64,000 bases of DNA from Incurvaria masculella (GCA_946894095.1 OX335651.1:14902501-14966500); one strand, 5' to 3'; positions 31,691-44,150 are shown, counted from the stretch's first letter. The notes: generated by a model from the letters alone, not told the origin. Translations and numbers: made by a program.

Positions 31691-32631
31691 ACAGTGACGT
31701 CACCGCTGTCGAAATCGTCGCGTGGCGCTACCTAGCTGCCGCACGCATTCCTCTCTGGCCCTCCCCCCCCCTCCCTCCTTGTTCACTCCCCCCCGACCTC
31801 CGGCCGACCACGACGCGCGAATGTTTGAATCGAGTGCCGCCGCCGCCGACTCGTCGCCGCCAGTTTACGTGCGAGCGCTCGCGATTGTGGACGTCCCTGC
31901 GCGCCACGTCGTCACGGCTCGCCGAATACGCGACCCGCTATTACGCAGTAGCACGCAGACCGCGTGGACTATTTACGTTTCACTCCGAACGCTCTCGGAG
32001 TGGTTTAAAGTGACCGGTGTGCTCGGAGCGAGCCCTATTTGACTCGTAAATGTTCCGTTTCCCGGAAGAGTGATCCGTCGGGGAGACAGTTCGAAAGTTG
32101 TCTGTGCAAAAGTTAGTGCGTTCCAAACTAGAATTCCGAGTGCGTCGAGAGCGACCGAAACTTTGGAGCGGGTGTCGCGCCACGTTACAAGGTTATCGCG
32201 TTCTCGCGCGGTCGCGATGAATTGGAAAATCGGCGCGTAGTCTCGGGCGAGCTCACGTGGTGCGCGCGTCCGCCCCGCCCCCCGCCCTCCGCCCCCCGCG
32301 AAGTATATTTAGCGAAAATCGCCTCTCGGAACGAGTCCAACGGCTCGCCGCGCATTTTGTTCTTTTCACGCGGAGGCAAAGAGCGCGAAGCGAGCAGATA
32401 ACGCCAGATAACCTCGAGGTGGCGAGGGGGCTCCGCGTCGGGACTTCTCGCGAGTGCGTCGGCTCGCGGGCGAAAATAAACAAGCGCCGACTGCCCGCTA
32501 GAGATACGAACCGAATCGCGCCGAGGATTTGGAACGCCGAAAAATTCCACGCGCTCCGACGAATTGGACACGCTTTGCATAGTGAATACCCAGTTAGCGG
32601 ATGGTAGAGTGAAGGAAGTGGGTGGCGGACG
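31691..32631 (+). promoter_or_regulatory. FOXO promoter / 5'UTR, GC- and CpG-rich
   Basis: A sharp change from AT-rich flank to a CpG-rich block that runs into the FOXO start codon. A perfect CRE, TGACGTCA, lies at 31695-31702. Pyrimidine/C-rich tracts occur at 31755-31790 and 32270-32300. Several ATGs with short upstream frames (for example at 31821) precede the main start, as is usual for long FOXO leaders. An in-frame TAG at 32605-32607 closes the coding frame upstream. The transcription start cannot be fixed from sequence. Confidence 0.6.
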
Positions 32632-35600
32632 ATGTCTCTGCGGGGAGGGGGCTACGGAGGCAGTCCGTGGTCTTCTCAGACGGCCATATCGGAGCTGGAC
32701 GGCACTCTGCCAGAGATGGAGCCCTTGGGTAATCTTGCGGAGGTGGGGTTCGAGCCGCAGACTCGGGCGCGCTCCAACACGTGGCCGCTGCCGCGACCCG
32801 ACAACTACATGGATCCGCCAGATGACTCCGGATCCAAGAAGAACTCAAACACTCATCTGCCCTCTGCCGGTAAGAATTAGCATACGGAGGTCAACAAGAA
32901 AAACCTTTTTTTTTGTCAAGCATAAAATTATTGGCACGCTGTGGAATGATTCGAACTTTAGGCGCCTACATAGGTAGGTAGGTTACAGTAGCAACCTTAT
33001 TGAAGAATCACCATTCAACCAAAACTATTCGATATCGAAAGCCACCAGTCCCAGTTCGATACAACTTTTTTCGATACTGGTGGTATGGCATAGATAGACA
33101 TTACAAGCGTTCAATTATTTCAGCAGGTAGGACACTGCCCAGCACCCTTTTACATACGAATTCCTTCCAAATAGGATAGGATATTTTTTCTAATGGAATT
33201 ATTAAATAAATAACTATAAAATAGTTTAACGGTTTCAATGTCAACAATTTTACATTCAAGACTGATATTTTTGAGCGTAACATGAACAATTTCTCCTAGC
33301 TACTTCGAATTCATGTTTTTAAATTTCAGCATTTTCAGGATAACTACTTTGTACGTTTGAATTATATTTGGTAGGTACATTGACCGATTTCGATTCTACG
33401 AGTTCCGTAAAACTAGGATTCCTGAAAGCTAGCCTGATTGAGCCGTTCAACTCTAAGGCTGAGGCTGAGATAAATAGTCGTAACAGAAACTAAGACTAAC
33501 GAAAAGTACTACTTTGTGACGTCACTGTGCATTACTTTGAGATTTCGTCCATACAAAGTGTGTCAAATTGACGTCACAAAGTACTACTTTTCGTTAGTCT
33601 TTGTTTCTGTTACGACTATTTATCTCGGCCTTAGTAAACAAACAGCTTCAGAGCTGAATACGGCAAGTTGCTGTCAGTTATTCGTTAATCTCTTAGAGGA
33701 GGCGGAAATAATTAATTTGGTGGGGATATACTTACCTGAAGTTATAAAAAAATATATATATAAATAAAATAATATAAAAATTAGTTAAGTCCTCTTGGAA
33801 AAAATAATGAATTAAGTGATAAATATTCACTTGACATGTTGTAATAAATAATTATTATTTTATTATTTTGTGGATCTCAAATCTCTTCTACTGTGATTGA
33901 AGATACAAACTATACTTGTAGGTACCTGCCTTGGCTGTGCCAAAATTACTCAAATTTTTTTTTTTTTTTATGTGACTGGACATGGATGGCTAATACCACA
34001 AGTTCTGTCATGGTATTAGCCTAATACACCACATGGGAACTAGGTGCCATGTCAGGACCTTCCTTATATTGCACGGCTACATTGAACTGGATGGAAAACA
34101 CGGACAATTTTCATTGCCGCTTCGACCATCGTTCATCCAATGCGATGGTACCAACCCGGGCTGGATAAACCCTACCACCTAGTAAGTAAGGAAGGGGACC
34201 TACAGCTTAACGTGGAATCCGAACCACGGCCAGCCTCTCTCAACGGTCTAATGGTCACCCATCCAAGACCAGACCGGACCCTGCGTTGCTTAACTTCGGA
34301 GAGCGATCGCCGAAGTCTCGCGCCACTGGGCCACTGAGGCTTAATTTCATCATAAGCAGCGACATATCAAAAATATAGCAAAACGATATTTTCTTAACCA
34401 TTCAAACGTATAAAATATCAAGGCATCAATGAAACTGGTTGGGTCAGCATTTCATTGAAAATTGCCAAGTAATTCGCTGAAAAATTATGAAACATGGTAC
34501 CTATACAATTCCTGGGCCTACATAAAGGTCGTGTGGGTTCCGGAACATAGAAAGAAAGTGTTCCCACTGCATTTATTCTCGTGCATATTAGAAGACATTC
34601 GTGGTTCTGATTCCACTTTTCTGTTGCTTACTTATGATTGTAGTTGGTGGCTGCATTTATGAACGAAAGCCGAAATTAAAATTAAAATTGTCTTTGTTTT
34701 TCATCCAGTTCGATGTAGGTAGCTGTGTGTGCAATATATGGAAGTTCTTGCCATGCCACGTTCCCGTGAGGTGTGTTAGGCTAATATAATGACAGTGGGT
34801 GTGGTATTGCCCGTTTTTCCATTCCATTCGGTTCCATTGTATGTAATTAGGTATACCTATGTAATTAATCACAGCAAAACGCTGACCTATCCTAGCCTGC
34901 TTTGCATCTAGAGGTTTTTCTATTGTAATCTTATCTGAAATGTGTACTTGGCTATCTTAAATTAGGTATTCTATGGCAAGGTGCTTACGAATGAAAAATG
35001 TTTGATTAGGTTCACCACGAGTGATTAATTTCCTATATTAAATGAAAATTACAAAAAAACTTGGATTTTAATAGATAAGTCTAGAAGAATGTTATATGAA
35101 CCAATCGTTTCTATGAACGATGTCATAAAATAGTCTTCTTGGAAAAGTTGGTTGGCTTTGATGTTCTATTATAAAATCATGAAGCGTCCGACAATATTCT
35201 ATGCATAGGTAGTCCAAAAAAAATTATTTAACTATGGACAATACAAATATTCAAATAATCATTCAAATTAATTAATTAATCATTCCATAAATCATTAGCA
35301 AAATTTAGTAAGTATTTATACGGACTGTGGGTGTTGGAGGAACGAGTTGCAAGACAAAGGTACATATAATTAAAAAAAATCACAACATGGACCCTTGTTC
35401 CGTTACGCTGAAATGTGTCCACGCAACCAACCACTGATACACAATTTTGAACCCTGGGAAGGTAACATTTAATTTAGGGCTCGGTAGTAGTCAAAACACG
35501 AAGTTCGCCATAAGATTTTTCATAAGAAAAATACTGGAGAAGATGTGTCAATCTTTTTGACGCATAGAACGCATGAAACGCATTTTTATAAATTTGTGTA

Positions 35601-38600
35601 ATTTTTATTTATATCTAGGGATGGTTCTTTATTCTTTTTTTTTATTCTGTTTTAAAAATAATACCAAAAAAAATTTTTTTTTCAATTAAACTTGCAGCAG
35701 TTTAGAGCATGGAGGTGAGGAAAATTTGGAGTTCATTCCATTTGGGACTTTCCGAGCCTTTTTAGTACATTTTTCGAAATTACTTGTGTATATGGCACTG
35801 CGAGCCGACTCGCCATAGCCTTGACACTTATTATCTTGTAACTAGTAACATTCAGTTATTCTACTTCATTGTACCTACTAAAAAATTATAATAGGCAGAA
35901 AGATATGTGTACAGAATAAAAACCTACTAATTAGTAAACATTTTATCTTACGACGATGACTGCTCTTTCCGAGTAATATTTTTAAGTTATGTTTGGCTTA
36001 TTATTTGAGAGGTTTATTTTAATTATCCCCTATAAACGTTCCATTAGTGTTAAATTTATTAAAATTGCTCACTAGTTCTATAGTAAACCTTCAAATTGGA
36101 TAATATTTAGATAATTATAATCTTTAAAAACCTTCGCACGACCAGGCTTCCCATGGGATTATGCACACTTGGTCTATAATAGCGGAGTCGCGATAACGAA
36201 CCACACGCCGATTCTCCGTCCTTATCTCTTCTGTGCATATTATCTTCAAACAGAAAACAGCGTTTAGCACAAAACGCTATATTTCATTATTTAGGGTGGC
36301 CCAACCCGGAGGGACTAACTTATTGGCGGGCACGGTACAAAACCGTGCTGTTGCGCTCTGGGACCTTCTCTGTTTCAAAGCAAAGGCAGGCTCCGTGATG
36401 AGGAAGATGCAACATGTCCACAAAAAAGACAATGTGCATAGTGTATGATTTGGTAAGATTTACAAAAAATGTTATTACAAAACGACGACTAAAAGTAAAC
36501 CACGACCGCTGTATAGTCAAAAATCTAACAAAAACCAAATAGGTTATAAATCTTCATTAAGGCTGTTCCGACCCATATAAAGTTGTTTGCACACATAACG
36601 CAAAAAGTATTGCACTTTAAGCCACGAATTAATAATAAAAGTTTAATATAGTCATATTACTTGCAGCGAAAACAATTTCACAATTTCAGGATTATTGGTT
36701 TTGTTACAATTTATTTAAATACGATTTTTATTTAACAGCGCCATCTAACGGTATAAAACTTCTAATCGGCGATTACAACGAAGAATATGTTTTCGCTGCA
36801 ACTACTATGGCTATATTTAATATTTTTGACGAATTCGTGCCTTAAAGTGCTATACTTTTTGCGTTCTGTGTAAAAAAAACATTGTATGGGTCGGAACATC
36901 CTTAAATAAGCTATGTCTGATGACTAACCTTTTTAAGATGTTCTTACTTTATCATTGCGTAATCCACCTCCAAAATTATTATATAAAACGCGCGAAAAAT
37001 TCGAACTTTAGGACCTTATAACATAGAAACCAAATACAATTTTACAATGCCAACGGTCATCAGCCATCTAGTTCGATCAAATCATGCTATTTTGAGCAAA
37101 ATTTGGGATCCCTGACAAGTAATATGGGCGTGATCTTCTTTCCCCGTTTGTATGGGGAGTTGAGCGGGATGGCCCATTTTGACGACATGAAATTAAGTAT
37201 CTAGATTCATGAGAAACATCTAGGATCCAATGTTGTTCATGACGGAGAGAATGGAAAAATTAATAAGGATTCTAAATAAAAAAACGGAACTCTAAACATA
37301 GGAAGAATGAACGTGCATCAAAGGAGTACGAATGCCGATCACGTGGGAGCTGCATAACACTGTACCTCCGTCCCCTTTCTACCTTCGTTCAATGCGGAAC
37401 AGGGAGAAAATGCACATATTTACAGTCGACATTCCTAAAATAAGAACCCACGGATCTTTTAGGTCCTACATCTATAGGGTCGGAAAACTATGGAATGAAC
37501 TCCCTTCCGAGGTATTTCCCCCAAAGTACAACCTGGGGTCCTTCAAACGTGGTGTGAAGAAGCACCTGGCCGGCCGGCATGGTTTTCGCAGCCCCCCTGT
37601 AAGTTCGAAATCCCATGGGCGTCGTCGGGCACTTCAAGATGTCCTGGCGTACGCCATATCGAAAAACAAGTATTCATTTCGAATTCTTAATATTAATATA
37701 AGAAGCATCAGAAAAAATTTTGAAAGTCTTAAAATCCTCATGCAGAGACTAAAAACCAGTTTTCAAGTTATTTTACTAACAGAATGTTGGCTTGATGAGA
37801 GTTCTATTCCAAAAGAACTGGAAGGATACACATATAATGGTTCAACTCGATCATTCAACCAAAATGACGGCGTCGTGGTGTACGTAAGGAATGGCCTCGG
37901 TGCTACTGTCTCTGAGCCAGCTATATCGGAAGCTAATTGTCTAATGGTAAAAATAAAAAACGAAATTACCTTGCTATGCATCTATCGACCACCTTCTTTT
38001 AAAAATGTCACAATATTCATTGAATCACTCAACAATTTATTAAAAATAGAGAATAAGGTGAAATGTATAGTTGTTGTGGGAGATATAAACATTGATATAC
38101 TAAGTGAGTCCAAACCATTTGTAAACGAGTACCTTTGTATGCTTGCAAGTAACGGCATACTGCCTGCTATTAACAAACCCACCAGAGTCACTGCTTGCCT
38201 TGACCACTTTATGGTCAAATCCAAATATCCTACACGATCTATAATAATTGATAGTGCGATCACAGATCACTCTGCTGTAATGCTTGGAATACAAGCTCCA
38301 AACAACTCACAAAATAAAAAATGTTTGTATACATTATTAATAGACTACAACGCAATCAATGAAGAGCTAAAAGAAACAGAATGGCATTTTATAACAACCA
38401 GTTCAGACGCAAATGAAGCAACCAACTTGCTAGTAAATTTACTAAGATCTCTAACTGAGAAATATACAACCAAAAGAAAAATTAAGAGTAAGGACTTTAT
38501 AATCACACCATGGGTAACACCAGCTCTTTTGAGATCCATACGAACAAGAGATAAGCTATATAAGATTCATGCAAACAACACCCTAGACTCCCAGTTAAAG

Positions 38601-41600
38601 TTAGAATATACTAAATACAGAAATATCTGCAACATTGCAATCAAAGAAGCTCGGGAACAGTATTACAAACAGAAATTGGTAAAATATCACAAAAATATTA
38701 AGAAAACTTGGCAACTGATAAAAGAAATTACAAACACAAAAAATAATACATCGACGAAAATCGGACTTTGCAAAAACATGGATGGGAAAATTGTATCAGA
38801 TGAATTTAATTTATTTTTTTCAAATGTAGGCTGTAAACTTGCGAAAAATATCCTAACTAGATTAAAGGTTGATGAAGTAGATCTGTGTAGAAATATATCT
38901 CTGCCAAAAGTTCCTTCTCAACCATCCTCATTCTTCTTCAACCCGACTGACGAAAATGAAATAGGGCTTGTAATAGATGAACTTAGAGCCGACAGCGCGC
39001 CTGGCTTAGATCTCATTTCCTCACACTCAAGGCAATCACGAAGGGCGGCGAAGAAAACAATACAAAGGTATTGGGCCTTGTTTAGGTTTCATAAGCCAGT
39101 GGCTTACTGTTTTGGTGTAGTCGGATTTATTTTATTCGGTCGAATTATGTTAACTAGACCACAGCGGCCGTGGAATGTTAGTTATGTATTTAGGTAATTT
39201 CTTTTTTTTTTCGTACAACGGAAGACCATTTATGCATCAAAGATATTCGTTTGTTCGCAAAGTGGTAAAGCAGGCTTTGCCGAGAAAATAAAGGTTATCA
39301 TAAAAACGAAATCTACCTCACGTCACAGCGGTCAACAATGCACCATACTAGCTAGACCAGTTAAACGTATAAAGTTATCAATGAACTTACGAGATTAAGT
39401 AGAATCGTCGTTATTACCTAAAAGTCGAAACGTATAACACAATTCTTTCGAACTCTGGCAAAATTATGATACATTTTCTATCTAGAACATACATATTTCT
39501 TTTTAGCTTTGTCTGTAATCATTAAGATATTTATTATATCATTCTAACATACTAAAATATTTCCTGAAATTGTAATTATTATACAGGTAATATTTTTTCA
39601 TTAATACTACATCTAGGAGATCGTTGATGAAATTAAAATAATACACGAGGCATTGCTACAGTATGAGCCGAAAGGGGGATAATCTATACACGAAACAGGA
39701 TATCGTTAATTGTAAGACTAAAGAGATAAGTCGCTGATCAAATGATGTTCATTTTCATATACAATATCACCCCGTTTCGACTCGCTAAATTAATACATGT
39801 TCATAATGTACACCATAAATGTTGACTACATACTGGTATAAAGTATCTACCTAATCTGATACGAGCAATGAATTATTTCGCCTTGCCAAAATTATTCTCT
39901 CTTAGCAGATTATAGTTGAAAATTATAATATTTTTAAAGGTAACTGAACGTTATAATGTTTATACAAAATATGTCAACTGTTTTAAAGTTTTTATAATAT
40001 GTTCACTCACATTCACAGTGAAGCGTAATTTCCTTTACTATTTAGTTTAAGGCTTCACAATAGACGAGCAGCTGCTCAAATTAAATTAACATTTAAAGTA
40101 AAATATTTTTTTTTCTCTTTAAAATACAAGTCACGGTTTTAAATTAACAAGCCACTGGCTTATGGAGAGTAAAATACAAATAAATAAATTTAAAAAAATA
40201 TCGTAAGCGATCAATACTTGCTATTCATGTTTAAAATCAAGAATCTTATCATGTACGAGTTTACGTGTTAATAACATCCATAGGTGATTCGTGATTGATC
40301 CATGGAGGTGAAGAAATAACCCTCCATGGATTGATCACAGACTGACCAGTTCTCTACGGAATTCATTAATTTAAGAATGACCTAAGAAGTACCTAGTGTA
40401 TGATTTTGTTTGTTGTTGGTTTGATCTTGTTCAAATCACTAGGCCAAAAATATTTTATTTATTTTACTGTAATCATTCTAGATCTATCGGTAATGTTCGC
40501 TGTTTGGTTGGGCACAGAACGGTTTGCTCTGCCTGCCCATAATATGAGAATTATATGTATGTGTGATAATCGTACTTAGTAGACATTGTGCCAGCAGGTG
40601 TGAAATTGATTTCCGCCGGCGATTCGTCTCATGCCTACATCCAGTATCCATATTAGAAGACTGAAATGGCCAACTAATTGGCCCTTATGCTACCCTCCAA
40701 AACACGAAATAAGTCAAATAATGTTAAATGACTTCTTTCAAAGACTATGTGGGCTTATACTGAAAAAGTATTTGGCAAATGTAATAAATAACTTATAAAG
40801 TCTCTTTTGACCGTTTATTATCGCCACAAAAATAATCTTTACCATAGAATATAATAATCGTCAAGAACAACCTGGCATAAAGCAACATACTGCCTCGTGC
40901 TCAATACTCTCAAATCCCACTTAAAACAGGTGAAAATATCGACCTTGCAACTGAGAGCTTTACTTAATATGAACATTCACCTGGAAAGCTACGCTAATTC
41001 TAAAAATAAACCATCTTCAAGGACGCAACCCTGTTGAAGTTAGCAAAATTCCCGATTTCTCTACTTTTCCTTAAAGAAAGCATGGTGACCTGTTTATTTA
41101 TAGATTGTTAAGTTAACAGTAGTAAAAAACTCAGACAAAAATCCATTTTTAATGGTAAATAAGGAGTGAGCCACTGATTCTTTGCCTATCAAATTTCTTA
41201 ACTTATCCTCAATATTTCAAAGTAAAACTTAAAAAATAACTTCAGATCAGTATTTTTAAGCTACATAGCTTTTTGAAATAATATTATTTGAGTAAAAAAA
41301 GAAATTTCAGTACATTTTGTATTAAACGATTTTGGTCTCACCCGTCAATGGACTCAGTACAACGCGATTCAAATAAGAATAGGACCGGGCTCGTGAATAA
41401 CTTCACACGAATTCGCGAAGGAAAGTACGCGGCAACACCGCGGCAAAGTACTGAAGTTTGTGAAGTGAAGTGAGCGAAAACTGCTAAGAAGCAGTTGACA
41501 TTCAAAATGGCGGTGATCCTATCCTATTCTTATTTGAATCGCATTGTGTGTCTTTAAATTCTAAGCCTATGCCGCTGGACGTCACGGCCCCAGTTATTTC

Positions 41601-41937
41601 GGTGGTCGTGAAAGCACCCCGTCAATGCGCAATGTTTACCGGTTTATATGTATAAGTATAAATAAATATAATATATATACTTATACAAATTATGCAAACA
41701 AAATTAATACTCCACGCAGGTGCCCCGCCGCTGCCGTCGCCCGCCACCGTCGCGTCCAAGAAGAACTCGTCAAGGCGCAACGCGTGGGGCAACCTCTCGT
41801 ACGCGGACCTCATCACGCAGGCCATCACCTCGGCGCCGGAGAGCCGGCTCACGCTCTCGCAGATCTACGAGTGGATGGTGCAGAACGTGCCCTACTTCAA
41901 GGACAAGGGCGACAGCAACTCCTCGGCCGGCTGGAAG
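32632..41937 (+). CDS. foxo: forkhead transcription factor FOXO, exons 1-2 (partial, 3' end beyond window)
   Basis: Transcription factor at the end of the insulin/PI3K/AKT pathway. Exon 1 is 32632-32869 (ends CTGCCG|GTAAGA) and exon 2 is 41720-41937 (CGCAG|GTGCC to TGGAAG|GTGAGA). The split codon (phase 1) joins as Gly. Residues 41-62 read '[20 protein letters not shown]': RARSNT is the first AKT site (Thr50 here) and RSNTWP the mode-1 14-3-3 motif, both conserved in FOXO proteins. Exon 2 encodes '[16 protein letters not shown]' and '[20 protein letters not shown]', helices 1-2 of the forkhead domain, and stops after 'SSAGWK'. The recognition helix ('NSIRHNLSLH' in the family) would open exon 3, which is not in the window. 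The ATG at 32632 has A at -3 and an in-frame stop 27 nt upstream; Met29 is an alternative start. Intron 1 is 8.85 kb and intron 2 exceeds 22 kb. Confidence 0.96.
33453..33634. mobile_element. palindromic MITE-H copy 1 with two CRE sites, FOXO intron 1
   Basis: CTAAGGC...GAGATAAATAGTCG at the left is mirrored by the complement at the right (CGACTATTTATCTCGGCCTT). The arms are about 75 bp with a short centre. Each arm has a perfect TGACGTCA (33517-33524 and 33569-33576). Confidence 0.85.
33958..34341 (-). mobile_element. SINE with 5S-rRNA-derived head, FOXO intron 1
   Basis: The reverse complement reads the full family: head with CCGAAGTTAAGCAACG and TGGATGGGTGACC, then the standard tail, ending in TCACATAAAAAAAAAAA (the T-run at 33958-33969). 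Nearly identical to 23914-24294. Confidence 0.92.
34655..34830 (+). mobile_element. SINE tail, diverged, FOXO intron 1
   Basis: TTCATCCAGTTCGATGTAGG, AAGTTCTTGCCATGCCACGT, GTGTTAGGCTAATATAATGA in the family order. The head is not recognisable. Confidence 0.6.
34831..36294. other. AT-rich part of FOXO intron 1
   Basis: No coding frame or shared repeat recognised. Confidence 0.4.
36295..37178 (+). mobile_element. MITE-B copy interrupted by MITE-A
   Basis: Starts GGTGGCCCAACCCGGAGGG and ends near GAGCGGGATGGCCCA (degraded right tip). MITE-A is inserted at 36561-36901 with TTAA on both sides. Removing MITE-A and one TTAA restores the same text as the uninterrupted copy at 21061-21090 (TTATAAATCTTGATTAAATA). 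Confidence 0.88.
36561..36901 (+). mobile_element. MITE-A copy 1 (TTAA-flanked), inside MITE-B
   Basis: 341 bp with inverted termini GGCTGTTCCGACCCATA and GGATGTTCCGACCCATA, flanked by TTAA at 36557-36560 and 36902-36905. It contains an undisturbed GCACTTTAAGCCACG site at about 36612-36626, which is the empty form of the MITE-B insertion at 59820. Confidence 0.9.
37332..39197 (+). mobile_element. chimeric LINE open frame: LINE-A tail joined to a LINE endonuclease
   Basis: One uninterrupted frame of 621 codons. Residues about 10-110 are the C-terminal tail of a LINE ORF2 ('[20 protein letters not shown]', '[10 protein letters not shown]'). Residues about 117-310 are the apurinic-type endonuclease of another LINE: 'RILNINIRS', '[10 protein letters not shown]' (catalytic Glu), '[10 protein letters not shown]', '[10 protein letters not shown]' (closing Asp-His). 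Linker helices follow, and '[13 protein letters not shown]' marks the first block of the reverse transcriptase. The frame then switches at about 39020 to unrelated sequence and stops. The reverse transcriptase domain is absent, so it cannot retrotranspose autonomously. It looks Jockey-related; the exact clade is uncertain. Confidence 0.85.
39198..41357. other. AT-rich part of FOXO intron 1
   Basis: A hairpin at about 40288-40336 (GATTGATCCATGGAGG with its near-complement CCTCCATGGATTGATC). No gene or shared repeat otherwise. Confidence 0.4.
41358..41547 (+). mobile_element. MITE-J copy 2, 170 bp upstream of FOXO exon 2
   Basis: TACAACGCGATTCAAATAAG to CTTATTTGAATCGCATTGT, the same family as 15215-15397 with matching inner blocks (GGAAAGTACGCGGCAACACC). 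It ends about 170 bp before the FOXO exon 2 acceptor. Confidence 0.8.
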
Positions 41938-41949
41938 GTGAGACGAGTT

Positions 41950-42240
41950 CTTTTTAGGGTTCCGTACCCAAAGGGTGCCAACGGAAAACTATTACTAAGC
42001 CTCCGCTGTCCTTCCGTCCGTCCGTCCGTCCATCAGTTTTTCACAGGGCTGTATCTCATCAACCGTAATAGTTTCACAGTGTATTTATTTTATATATATA
42101 AATATAAAATAATAACAAATAGGTAAAATAAAAAAAATAAAAAAATAATGTATTCATTAAATTAATTTATTACATAAGACGTTACTTTATTGTGTTAAAT
42201 CTTGTACGATGGTACGGTTCCTTGAATGCTCAAAGAAGGG
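41950..42240 (-). repeat. L repeat copy 12 bp after the FOXO exon 2 donor
   Basis: From TTTTTAGGGTTCCGTACCCA through CTTCCGTCCGTCCGTCCGTC to CTTGTACGATGGTACGG. The right terminal hairpin part is lost. A poly-G run at about 42281-42297 follows. Confidence 0.8.
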
Positions 42241-42352
42241 ATTTTTTTTTTACAAACCATCTCTGTGAATCTGGTGAACGGGGGGGGGGGGGGGGGCAAA
42301 GTTTGTATGTATAAATATTTGTCCTGGATGCGTTGCGTATGCGTATGGCGAC

Positions 42353-42950
42353 CGAGGTTATAACGGGAGGACAAATCTTTATCGACGGAGAAGTTATCGA
42401 ATAGGTTGAAGAGTACGTGTATCTCGGTCAAATTCTGCGACTTGGTAGACAAGGGTTGACTTAGGAGGTCGACAGACGAATTCAACTGGTTTGGGCTGCC
42501 TTCGGAAAGCTTAAATACGCTCTGAGGTCTGACCTTGCGCAAAATTTAAAGACCCTAAGATATGACCAGTGCATCCTCCCGTTTATGACGTATGGGTTGA
42601 AAGTTCCCTGGCGAGCAATGGAGCGAGTAATGCTGAGAATATCGCTACGGGATATGGTGCGTAACGAGGCAACCCACCGACGTACGCAGTTGATATTGGA
42701 CACCGGGTGGCTAAGCTCAAGTGGCAATGGGCTGGTCACGTCAGCCGAAGAGACGACGACCGTTGGAGTAACCGTGTGCTACACTAGCGGCCGTTGACAG
42801 GAAAACGGAGTGTGGAAAGACACCCGCCAGGTGGGACGACGTCATAAAATGCAACGGCGGAAAGCGGTTGTTCCGTACCGCTGAGGTCCGGGAAGACAGG
42901 AGGAAAATTGGAGAGGCGTATGTCCAGCAGTGGACGCAAACACGCTGACA
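42353..42950 (+). mobile_element. RTE-type LINE reverse-transcriptase C-terminal region, degraded
   Basis: Reads 'VEEYVYLGQILRLGRQGLT', 'EVDRRIQLVWAAFGKLKYAL', 'RSDLAQNLKTLRYDQCILPF', 'RAMERVMLRISLRDMVRNEA', then (shifted) 'RVAKLKWQWAGHVSRRDDDR' and 'LTGKRSVERHP', and finally 'KLERRMSSSGRKHA'. This order is the typical RTE ORF end. Several stops and frameshifts make it a pseudogene. Confidence 0.87.
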
Positions 42951-43356
42951 TAATTTTGGTGAGTGGTCGCACGCACATCCGCAAGGTTTTTGACCACATT
43001 TTACCGGCCTCCGCTTGGATGAATGTCCAAAACGTAATCGACCGGAGCGGGGCCAGGAAACTTCATCTAGTATGACATATGACAACCGAATTTCGCTAGC
43101 GTAACAGTGCACCCCGTGCCTCAACATTAAAAATAGCCCCGTTTACTTCAGGGCGTATCCACGGGCGGCGTGTGGATACCTCTGTCGCTCGTCCTACCTT
43201 GCCTCTCACCCCGATTGCCACGTCGACGTGACGCGGGCGCCAGGCATGGTGACGCGCTTCATTCGCCACTGGCACGCACACCGTTGGCACCGCTTATAGG
43301 CCAGCAAAACGATCGCCGCTCACGCCACGGAATCACTTCCGTATTGTCTATACCTT
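42951..43356. other. moderately GC-rich intron DNA, nothing recognised
   Basis: Short open frames on both strands at 43096-43385 without a recognisable domain. Confidence 0.35.
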
Positions 43357-43600
43357 TCTTTTTAGGGTTCCGTACTCAAAGCTAGGTGCCAGCGGAACCC
43401 TATTAATAAGCTGTCCGTCCGTCCGTCTGTCACAAGCCTGTATGTCATGAACCGTAATACGTAGGCAGTTGAAATTTTCACAGAGTTTGTATTTCTATTT
43501 CCGCTATAACAACAATCAGTAACAATTAAAACAAATTAAGGTAAAGGGGGGGGGGGGCACATACAAGAAATGTGTTTTTTTTTCTTAAATCTTGTAAGAT
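43357..43600 (-). repeat. L repeat copy
   Basis: TTTTTAGGGTTCCGTACTCA, CTGTCCGTCCGTCCGTCTGT, CCGCTATAACAACAAT, then a poly-G run and CTTGTAAGATAGT. The distal terminus is missing. Confidence 0.75.
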
Positions 43601-44150
43601 AGTGCTTTTTGTTTCTGTAGTTTTTACAGCCTATCTCGAAATATTGTAACGCTTAAACGCTTAGTTAACGTAAAAGAACCTAATTCAAATAATGACAAGA
43701 TACTCTTAAGAAGGTAGGTATAACAAATGTCACTTTGAAAATAAAGACTTATTTTGATGCATGAAAATATTTTCGAATAAGTTCTCGAAGATTAAAGAAG
43801 CTTTTCCTCCGGGACCTGCTTTTATTGGCGAGGTTCATCAGAAAAATTCAAGGAGAAAATTCCTACAATGTATGCATAAGTACAATTTTATTACGCTACA
43901 GCTTAGTATACTCTTATGGAACAAAATAAAAAAACGTAAATTTACGGGGGTGAGATATTCTTTGAAATGTTAATTAACATCTCATTTCCCTAATTTTCCT
44001 GACTTGTAATTTTTCGGGGAAATGCAAAGAGCAAAATGTTATGATTTAATAAAAAAAACTACCTAAGTTTCTTAAAATGGGGTGCGACATAAAATTTTAC
44101 ATCAAGAAAATCACAACAATCATCTTCCTGCCGTCATTGTGTTTATCTTA

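Noticed and set aside
39099..40163. Inverted AAGCCAGTGGCTT / AAGCCACTGGCTT motifs as element ends
   Set aside because: The motif is itself nearly palindromic, so finding it in both orientations is uninformative.
40288..40336. Hairpin around CCATGGAGG as a regulatory RNA
   Set aside because: A single short stem in AT-rich intron DNA without further support. Noted in the intron description only.
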